9,259 bases of DNA from JAYUKV01 sp043764135 (lineage in GTDB: Bacteria; Patescibacteriota; JACMRA01): assembly GCA_043764135.1 (NCBI GenBank), contig JAYUKV010000116.1, forward strand, positions 1-9,259, in the 5' to 3' direction. The translations under genes and the position numbers were made by a program. The notes under the pieces are model-generated. The model was not told where the DNA came from and did not search any database. It saw only the letters and a program-made list of their open reading frames with translations. Below are positions 1 through 4,161 of the stretch, one piece after another; position 1 is the stretch's first letter; each line of letters starts with the position of its first letter.

Positions 1-31
1 AACATTTAACTAAATAAAAAATATAAACGCA

Positions 32-57
32 AATTAACCACCTAAAGGTGGTTAATT
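32..57 (-). terminator. Perfect 11-bp hairpin, possible second terminator of the leftward gene
   Basis: AATTAACCACC and GGTGGTTAATT pair perfectly around a TAAA loop. Read leftward, the stem is followed by an AT-rich stretch with a run of six T (about 16-21), but the T run does not start right at the stem, so termination here is less certain than at 61-93. It could be a backup terminator for the leftward gene at 148-696, or belong to a gene left of the window. Confidence 0.4.
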
Positions 58-60
58 GTG

Positions 61-93
61 TAAAAGAAAGCTGTCCCGTGTTTAGCGGGACAG
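61..93 (-). terminator. Intrinsic terminator of the 148-696 gene
   Basis: CTGTCCCG (71-78) pairs with CGGGACAG (86-93) around a 7-base loop. In the leftward RNA the stem is followed at once by CTTTCTTTTA (70-61). It lies 55 bases beyond the stop codon of the leftward His-rich gene, so it is the natural end of that transcript. Its GC-rich stem stands out against the local composition. Confidence 0.7.
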
Positions 94-101
94 TTCTGAA
101 T

Positions 102-133
102 TTAAATTGTGCTTTTTATTAAATTGTGCTTTT
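102..133. repeat. Two tandem copies of a 15-base direct repeat
   Basis: TTAAATTGTGCTTTT occurs at 102-116 and again at 119-133, a period of 17 bases. The pair lies between the stop codon of the leftward gene and its terminator, in the 3' untranslated region. It probably arose by slippage or local duplication; no function is evident. Confidence 0.75.
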
Positions 134-147
134 AGCGTGCTTATTGC

Positions 148-696
148 TTATGAAGAACTACCTCTGTGATATCCACCATGGTAACCATGGTGATGATCAG
201 AGCTGTTTCCTCGATAATGGTGTGGGTGTTGGTGTTGAGGTCTAAAACCCATTTGATTAATCATGTTGTTGTACATACCATGATGACCCACACCATTAAA
301 TCGACCAACTTGATAATTAAAATGTTGGCTTAGTTGTTGGAAAGGATGGGAGTGTCCATAACCAATTCTTTGATTCCAAGCATCAAACTCGACTCCAGCT
401 TGCGCTCTAGAGGTATCAAAATATTGACTAATTTCATAGACAATTTGTAACCCACACTCCATAGCTTCATCATACAATTTTTGTACGAGAAAAGGATTAA
501 TGGCTTGAACTAAAGCATTTTCTTTATTCTGAATCTGGAAAATCACTCTGAAGGATTTATGAGTTTGTGAACAATTAATGTTGACTACTCGTATATCACC
601 ATGATAATGCCGATTAACAAAACTATAAAAATAGCTACTGTCGTAGTATCCAAAAGGCAGATCCAGAATTATTGTCTGAAAGAAACTTTTTTTCAT
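148..696 (-). CDS. Small protein with histidine/glycine-rich tail, function unknown
   Basis: This 182-residue protein is not one I recognise. Residues 1 to about 105 look like a small mixed alpha/beta domain with hydrophobic and aromatic stretches (for example DLPFGYYDSSYFY) and only two cysteines. The rest is low-complexity, rich in His, Gly, Asn and Gln, with about 14 histidines in the last 73 residues, including HH, HPHH and DHHHG clusters. There is no signal peptide, so it is probably cytoplasmic. By analogy, such tails can bind nickel, zinc or copper (as in Hpn-type proteins), but this is inference from composition only. Codons for HGGYH create a 19-base near-perfect DNA palindrome at 174-192. 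The start follows A-rich DNA with no Shine-Dalgarno. It is transcribed alone, leftward, with a promoter at 724-752 and a terminator at 61-93. Confidence 0.75.
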   Translation of the reverse strand: MKKSFFQTIILDLPFGYYDSSYFYSFVNRHYHGDIRVVNINCSQTHKSFRVIFQIQNKENALVQAINPFLVQKLYDEAMECGLQIVYEISQYFDTSRAQAGVEFDAWNQRIGYGHSHPFQQLSQHFNYQVGRFNGVGHHGMYNNMINQMGFRPQHQHPHHYRGNSSDHHHGYHGGYHRGSSS

Positions 697-717
697 TTTT
701 TTATTAGACTAAGAACT

Positions 718-745
718 TTTACAGTTGTATAATTAAATTTATAAA
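718..745 (+). promoter_or_regulatory. Candidate rightward promoter of a short terminated transcript
   Basis: TTTACA (718-723), a 16-base spacer and TATAAA (740-745) make a plausible sigma70-type promoter. Transcription would begin near 752, with the nearest strong terminator at 808-836, giving an RNA of about 85 bases. It lies face to face with the leftward promoter at 724-752. Confidence 0.4.
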
Positions 746-752
746 ATGTCAA
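724..752 (-). promoter_or_regulatory. Candidate promoter of the leftward His-rich gene
   Basis: On the minus strand a perfect -35 TTGACA (747-752) is followed by either TACAAC (724-729, 17-base spacer) or TATACA (726-731, 15-base spacer). The expected 5' leader is about 20 bases. It overlaps the rightward promoter at 718-745, so the two may interfere with each other. Confidence 0.5.
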
Positions 753-768
753 GTGTAATTTTAATACC

Positions 769-787
769 AATATATGATGTTTTCGAA
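769..787 (+). repeat. 19-base direct repeat, copy 1
   Basis: AATATATGATGTTTTCGAA is identical to bases 4143-4161, which span the start codon of the 1089-residue surface-protein gene. Both copies read MMFSN in frame. The flanks do not match on either side. Confidence 0.85.
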
Positions 788-807
788 CATACCTCGCCCT
801 TCAGGCA

Positions 808-836
808 CTCCTTTCAACCTAGAAAGGAGATTTTTT
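808..836 (+). terminator. Strong rightward intrinsic terminator with an SD-like arm
   Basis: CTCCTTTC (808-815) pairs with GAAAGGAG (822-829) around a 6-base loop, followed by ATTTTTT. No long rightward gene precedes it in the window, so it ends either the short unit starting near 752 or read-through from the left. The 3' arm (AGAAAGGAGA, 821-830) is also a near-ideal Shine-Dalgarno, seven bases before an ATG (837) that opens a 7-codon frame (MKLICVF, stop at 858-860). Confidence 0.7.
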
Positions 837-895
837 ATGAAATTGATTTGCGTATTTTGAATTATAACTTTAATACAAGAATTTAAAATAGCCAA

Positions 896-924
896 TTGTC
901 AATTATTCAAATCCACTTTAAAAT
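896..924 (+). promoter_or_regulatory. Promoter of the VF530/DUF2132 gene, possibly giving leaderless mRNA
   Basis: TTGTCA (896-901), an exact 17-base spacer and TAAAAT (919-924) resemble a sigma70 promoter. The start codon is at 934, so the expected transcription start (about 930-932) leaves a leader of only a few bases. That agrees with the absence of a Shine-Dalgarno. Confidence 0.55.
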
Positions 925-933
925 ATAAGTAAA

Positions 934-1188
934 ATGGAAATAAATAAAAAATCTAAAGATCCACTTCATGGTGTGACTTTAAAACAGATAGTAGAGTATT
1001 TGTATACTAACTATGGATGGAAAGTTTTAGCTGAAAAGATAAATATTAAATGCTTTACCATTAATCCAAGCATCAATTCAAGCCTAACATTCCTTCGCAA
1101 AACCCCTTGGGCTAGAGCTAAGGTTGAGAGTTTGTACCTATGGGCATTACGCCAAGAGGGAAAAACTGGTACAATTGAAGTTGAATGA
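934..1188 (+). CDS. VF530/DUF2132 family DNA-binding protein
   Basis: This 84-residue protein carries the VF530 family (Pfam DUF2132) signature along almost its whole length: KDPLHGVTL at residues 8-16, YGWKVLAEKI at 27-36, INIKCF..NPSINSSL at 36-51 and FLRKTPWARAKVESLY at 53-68. Members are small single-domain helical proteins; the Vibrio fischeri member was characterised structurally and proposed to bind DNA, but its biological role is unsettled. The usual family length is about 70-90 residues, so this copy is complete. It starts at ATG 934, only about ten bases after a -10 box, with no Shine-Dalgarno. It ends in TGA; read-through would add only ten codons, and no TGA occurs inside neighbouring genes, so normal termination is accepted. 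The next gene has its own promoter-like sequence, so this is probably a single-gene unit. Confidence 0.92.
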   Translation: MEINKKSKDPLHGVTLKQIVEYLYTNYGWKVLAEKINIKCFTINPSINSSLTFLRKTPWARAKVESLYLWALRQEGKTGTIEVE

Positions 1189-1233
1189 ACCTGTTTAATA
1201 GTCTTATTTTATAATTAACAAAAAGTGTATATT

Positions 1234-1254
1234 CTTTTTACAAAAAGTAAAAAG
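1234..1254. repeat. AT-only inverted repeat between two genes
   Basis: CTTTTTAC (1234-1241) and GTAAAAAG (1247-1254) are perfect complements around an AAAAA loop. The stem is weak and no T run follows it in the rightward direction, so it is a poor terminator for the gene ending at 1188. It lies just upstream of the extended -10 element at 1271 and could equally be an operator-like site. Confidence 0.5.
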
Positions 1255-1270
1255 TAGATCATAAACAATA

Positions 1271-1279
1271 TGTTATAAA
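1271..1279 (+). promoter_or_regulatory. Extended -10 promoter of the 446-residue coiled-coil gene
   Basis: TGTTATAAA is a TGn extended -10 box, which can work without a -35; the hexamer expected at 1251-1256 is AAAGTA, a poor match. Transcription would start near 1286, about 20 bases before the ATG at 1307. Confidence 0.45.
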
Positions 1280-1306
1280 TAAAAATAAAAAATCAAATAG
1301 TTAATT

Positions 1307-2647
1307 ATGGGAGCACTTAGAGATAAATCAGAGAGAGTAAGAAGAGAGAATGAGAAAAATAATCCAGAAGAAACCAGAGCAAAGAGAGAAAAGGAGGAGG
1401 AGGAAAAAAGGCAGTTTGAAGAAACAAAAAGAAAGTTTTTAGAGAAACAAAAAAAAGAATTAGAACGAGACCACCCGACTTACACAGCACCAAAATCAAA
1501 AAAAAAGAAAGATGAAGAATTTGACTTGGATCGAGGCAATAGCAGAGTAAAAGGTGATGGAGATAAAGTAACCAAACAATTTAAAGGTACAAAAAAACTG
1601 CAGGAAAAACTTGTTGATGAAGAATTTCAAAGAGCGAAAGAATTTGCTAAGCAATTTCCAGGAGCTGATGTTCCAGTGGTTAAAAGAGACAAAGATGGTC
1701 TACCATACTTAGAATACCCATACTTGGACAAGGTAAGAGATATGAAACCTGAAGAACGGGACAGAATATATAGAGAAATAGCAGAAGCGCTAAAGAAAGC
1801 GAAAAAAGTAATGCCTGATTATAAAGATAACGTATATATTGATGAAAATGGTAGACCTGTGATTAGAGATCTTACTCATTTAAGAGATGCACCACCAACA
1901 TCAGATGCGTATAAAGCCATTGAAACTCAGTCAGATGATCTTGATAATCGATTAAGACAATTAGATGAAGATATAGAAAAAAAATCACGAAGTTGGATCA
2001 ATTGGAATACCAAAGAATTAGAGGCAGAAAAGGAAGCTCTAGAAAAAGAAAAAGAAGAGACTCAAAAGAAGTTAAGGGAGATTGAAGAAGCAGAAAAACA
2101 AAAAAATGATGAAGAGACAGAAAAGCCAGGAACATGGGTATTTACAGCAATTCTACATAAAACATTTCCTGACGTGTTCAATAAATATGGTGTGGAATTC
2201 GTAAAAAATACTTTGGTTAAAGATTTGTATGCAATTAATATGTTAATAATTACCCAGATGACTGAACAAGGTGAAAATAATATGTTCTTTAAGGCATTAT
2301 CAGATGGTTTAGGTTTCCAAAAAAATGAGCATTTACAGAACAAAAATAAATATACTCAGCTTCGTAATAAATATCTAGGTATGTATAGCAAATCTAGGGC
2401 TGAGTTAATAGCTAATACTCCTGTAATTAGTGATGAAATTAGGGTTGGATTGATGTCTGTATTCTATACAATAGATTTAAGATTTCCTAATTATTTTTCT
2501 GAACCAATTAAAGAAATGATAACTTCATATTCTAACACCAATCAATCACTGAGATATACAGCCAATTCTATTAAGCTTTTAAACTCAGCTAAGTCCAGTA
2601 AAAACAGGTATTATAAACTGTTAAGTAGAGGAAGTGACAATACTTAA
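1307..2647 (+). CDS. Highly charged coiled-coil protein, function unknown
   Basis: I do not recognise this 446-residue protein. Residues 1-55 are almost entirely Lys, Glu and Arg. Residues 60-105 form a lysine-rich linker. Residues 106-195 look partly folded (GADVPVVKRDKDGLPYLEYPYL, then YREIAEALKKAKK). Residues 207-272 are a strong coiled coil (DDLDNRLRQLDEDIEKK, then KELEAEKEALEKEKEET). From about 275 the composition changes to an ordinary hydrophobic, helical domain of about 170 residues (WVFTAILHKTFPDVFNKYG, VGLMSVFYTIDLRFPNYF). It has no signal peptide, membrane helix or cysteine. Such a layout suits a cytoplasmic scaffold or a protein contacting nucleic acid or membrane, but that is only inference. 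The ATG at 1307 follows an A-rich stretch with no Shine-Dalgarno. Spacing of over 100 bases on both sides suggests a single-gene unit. Confidence 0.8.
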   Translation: MGALRDKSERVRRENEKNNPEETRAKREKEEEEKRQFEETKRKFLEKQKKELERDHPTYTAPKSKKKKDEEFDLDRGNSRVKGDGDKVTKQFKGTKKLQEKLVDEEFQRAKEFAKQFPGADVPVVKRDKDGLPYLEYPYLDKVRDMKPEERDRIYREIAEALKKAKKVMPDYKDNVYIDENGRPVIRDLTHLRDAPPTSDAYKAIETQSDDLDNRLRQLDEDIEKKSRSWINWNTKELEAEKEALEKEKEETQKKLREIEEAEKQKNDEETEKPGTWVFTAILHKTFPDVFNKYGVEFVKNTLVKDLYAINMLIITQMTEQGENNMFFKALSDGLGFQKNEHLQNKNKYTQLRNKYLGMYSKSRAELIANTPVISDEIRVGLMSVFYTIDLRFPNYFSEPIKEMITSYSNTNQSLRYTANSIKLLNSAKSSKNRYYKLLSRGSDNT

Positions 2648-2677
2648 AATCACTGTTTAAATTTTACACAATATTGA

Positions 2678-2720
2678 CGATAAAAATGGCTATCTTTTAC
2701 CATTCTTGTCATATTTATCG
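2678..2720. repeat. Imperfect two-part hairpin after the coiled-coil gene
   Basis: CGATAAA (2678-2684) pairs with TTTATCG (2714-2720), and inside it AATGG (2685-2689) pairs with CCATT (2700-2704). Nine unpaired bases lie on the 3' side only. No T run follows, so it is not a classical terminator. It may end or stabilise the 1307-2647 transcript, or act on the endoglucanase gene downstream. Confidence 0.4.
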
Positions 2721-2732
2721 TATTTAAAAAAC

Positions 2733-2761
2733 TTGAGTCAACTCGATTTTATAAGTAAACT
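2733..2761 (+). promoter_or_regulatory. Weak candidate promoter of the endoglucanase gene
   Basis: TTGAGT (2733-2738) and TAAACT (2756-2761) are 17 bases apart, each matching four of six consensus positions. An alternative -10, TATAAG (2750-2755), has no fitting -35. Either would start the mRNA at about 2762-2768, at or next to the hairpin at 2763-2784. Confidence 0.3.
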
Positions 2762-2762
2762 T

Positions 2763-2784
2763 TAGTTGCATGAAAATGCAACTA
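2763..2784 (+). promoter_or_regulatory. GNRA-capped hairpin at the 5' end of the endoglucanase mRNA
   Basis: TAGTTGCAT and ATGCAACTA form a perfect 9-bp stem closed by a GAAA tetraloop, a very stable loop class. It would bury the in-frame ATGs at 2770 and 2776 and leave the third, at 2791, free six bases downstream. It could protect the 5' end of the mRNA or control initiation. Confidence 0.55.
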
Positions 2785-2790
2785 TATTCT

Positions 2791-3939
2791 ATGAAAACTA
2801 AAACAAATATATTTATAATAATTTTACTAATGATTTCACTTATTACCTCAATTCTTCCTAACTCTCTTGCTGTAGTCGGGGTAAACTATACAGCTAGTTC
2901 AAGCAAAATATACAAAAATGGAGTTGAGATTAAAATGAAAGGAATAAACTACTTCGGTTTTGAAACTTCAGATTTAACTATACATGGTTTATGGGCAAGG
3001 AACTGGAAAAGTATGATTCAGCAGATTAAATCAACTGGTTTTAATGCTGTTAGACTTCCTTTTTGCCCTAAGACACTTAAGCCTAATGCCGTTTCTTCTA
3101 TTGATTATTCCAAAAACACTGATCTTCAGGGACTGAATTCTATTCAAATATTTGATAAAGTTATAGATGAATTAAATAATAATCAAATTTATATATTGCT
3201 TGATCATCACAGACCAGACTGTAATGCTATTTCTGAAAAGTGGTACACTCCAAGCTATTCTGAGAATCAATGGATTAATGATTTGAGATTTGTTGCTAAA
3301 AGGTATGCAAATAAGGAGTATTTCTTTGGTTTGGATTTAAAAAACGAACCACATGACTCTGCTTCTTGGGGAACTGGTAATAAAGCTGCTGATTGGAATT
3401 TAGCTGCTGAAAGAGCAGGTAAAGCTGTCCTATATACAAATCCGAATATACTCATATTTGTAGAAGGAATTTCTCAAAACCCATCTTGTATATCTACAAC
3501 AGAGACTTATTGGGGTGGAAATTTTGAACCATATAACTGCAAACCAATGAATTATTCATTTATACCAAAGAATAAACTAGTGTTCTCGCCTCATGTATAT
3601 GGCCCAGATGTATATCTTCATAGCTATCATAACAGCCCAAGCTATCCATCTAATATGTTTTCAATTTGGGATACTCATTTTGGATTTTTACACACAGTTA
3701 AAAACGAAAATGTTGTTATTGGAGAGTTTGGTGGAATGTATGGTACGGGCAATCCAAAGGATATTCAATATCAAGATACATTAGTAGAGTACTTAAAAGC
3801 AAGGAAAATGTGTAATAGTTTTTATTGGACTTGGAACGCTAATTCTGGGGATACAAATGGTATTTTAAACCTTGATTGGCAAACAATAAATACAAGTAAA
3901 ATGACTTTATTAAATAAACTTTACACTGAATGTAATTAA
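2791..3939 (+). CDS. Secreted GH5 endo-beta-1,4-glucanase (cellulase), probably subfamily GH5_1
   Basis: This is a complete glycoside hydrolase family 5 domain that would hydrolyse beta-1,4-glucan outside the cell. Numbering from the longest frame (ATG 2770, 389 residues): GINYFGFETSDLTIHGLW (58-75) is typical of GH5_1 endoglucanases; FNAVRLPF carries Arg95; ILLDHH holds His146-147; LDLKNEPH gives the acid/base Glu193; SPHVYGP gives His275 and Tyr277; VIGEFGG gives the nucleophile Glu319; FYWTWN gives Trp353. All expected catalytic residues are present. I prefer the start at 2791 (MKTKTNIFIIILL), which gives a standard signal peptide with likely cleavage after NSLA (residue 34) and clears the hairpin over the earlier ATGs. 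There is no carbohydrate-binding module, linker or anchor, so the mature enzyme is probably released. No Shine-Dalgarno is present. Activity on mixed-linkage glucan or another beta-glucan is possible. Confidence 0.9.
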   Translation: MKTKTNIFIIILLMISLITSILPNSLAVVGVNYTASSSKIYKNGVEIKMKGINYFGFETSDLTIHGLWARNWKSMIQQIKSTGFNAVRLPFCPKTLKPNAVSSIDYSKNTDLQGLNSIQIFDKVIDELNNNQIYILLDHHRPDCNAISEKWYTPSYSENQWINDLRFVAKRYANKEYFFGLDLKNEPHDSASWGTGNKAADWNLAAERAGKAVLYTNPNILIFVEGISQNPSCISTTETYWGGNFEPYNCKPMNYSFIPKNKLVFSPHVYGPDVYLHSYHNSPSYPSNMFSIWDTHFGFLHTVKNENVVIGEFGGMYGTGNPKDIQYQDTLVEYLKARKMCNSFYWTWNANSGDTNGILNLDWQTINTSKMTLLNKLYTECN

Positions 3940-4005
3940 AATGGAGTTAGTAAGTAATGAATCAGTCTATACTGTTTAATAACAAAAAATGTAACAATCC
4001 TTTCA

Positions 4006-4034
4006 TTGTGATTGACATATTTTTGTGATAAAAT
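4006..4034 (+). promoter_or_regulatory. Candidate distal promoter of the surface-protein gene
   Basis: TTGTGA (4006-4011), a 17-base spacer and an extended -10 TGATAAAAT (4026-4034). It would give a leader of about 107 bases containing the proximal promoter and the inverted repeat at 4088-4114. Confidence 0.4.
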
Positions 4035-4074
4035 AGTGATATATATTCATTGCTAACTAGCTCCAATGGATTAT

Positions 4075-4103
4075 TTGCAAAAAACGGTTTATGAAGATAT
4101 AAT
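4075..4103 (+). promoter_or_regulatory. Candidate proximal promoter of the surface-protein gene
   Basis: TTGCAA (4075-4080), an exact 17-base spacer and a perfect TATAAT (4098-4103). The expected start near 4110 leaves about 38 bases of A-rich leader before the ATG at 4148. The -10 box lies in the loop of the inverted repeat at 4088-4114. Confidence 0.55.
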
Positions 4104-4114
4104 TATTTCATAAA
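4088..4114. promoter_or_regulatory. Inverted repeat bracketing the -10 box, operator-like
   Basis: TTTATGAA (4088-4095) and TTCATAAA (4107-4114) are perfect complements separated by 11 bases that contain TATAAT. A dyad around a -10 box is a common place for a dimeric repressor to bind; no regulator gene can be named here. In RNA made from the distal promoter it could also fold as a stem-loop. Confidence 0.4.
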
Positions 4115-4142
4115 AACTAAAAATAAAAAAAATAAAAATAAA

Positions 4143-4161
4143 AATATATGATGTTTTCGAA
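4143..4161 (+). repeat. 19-base direct repeat, copy 2, spanning a start codon
   Basis: This is identical to 769-787. It covers the last five bases before the ATG and the first codons (MMFSN) of the surface-protein gene. Outside the repeat the two sites differ completely. Confidence 0.85.

Larger units (their letters stand above)
752..836 (+). ncRNA. Candidate small RNA or attenuated leader transcript
   Basis: This is inferred from a promoter-like sequence at 718-745 and an intrinsic terminator at 808-836, with no long ORF between them. The predicted RNA also contains a 5-bp stem with a UUCG tetraloop (ATGTT-TTCG-AACAT, 777-790). A 28-codon ORF (774-860) begins MMFSN and runs through the terminator, so the unit could instead be a leader peptide or the remnant of a gene start. 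I do not recognise it as a known RNA family. Confidence 0.3.

Noticed and set aside
174..192. 19-base palindrome CACCATGGTAACCATGGTG as an operator
   Set aside because: It lies inside the coding sequence for the HGGYH repeats and is explained by codon choice for that low-complexity tail.
774..860. 28-codon frame MMFSN...MKLICVF as a real protein gene
   Set aside because: Part of it is simply the translated terminator stem and T run, and no family resemblance is seen; kept only as an observation about the short unit and the shared 19-base block.
934..1218. Recoding of TGA (codes 4 or 25), since two genes end in TGA and could read on to a TAA
   Set aside because: No long ORF here has an internal TGA, which would be frequent in a recoded genome, and the VF530 protein already has its full family length.
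1317..1499. Short open frames opposite or overlapping the large genes (at 1317, 2062, 3267, 3593, 4956 and 7751)
   Set aside because: All lie inside clearly coding sequence on another frame, have biased compositions mirroring it, and lack start signals; they are shadows.
2773..2784. 12-base match AAAATGCAACTA at 2773-2784 and 8940-8951
   Set aside because: Matches of this length are expected by chance in an AT-rich window of this size, and the second copy lacks the pairing arm and the GAAA loop.
4013..4034. A perfect TTGACA (4013-4018) before TAAAAT (4029-4034)
   Set aside because: The spacer is only about 10 bases, too short for a sigma70 promoter; TTGTGA at 4006 gives the correct 17-base spacing to the same -10 box.
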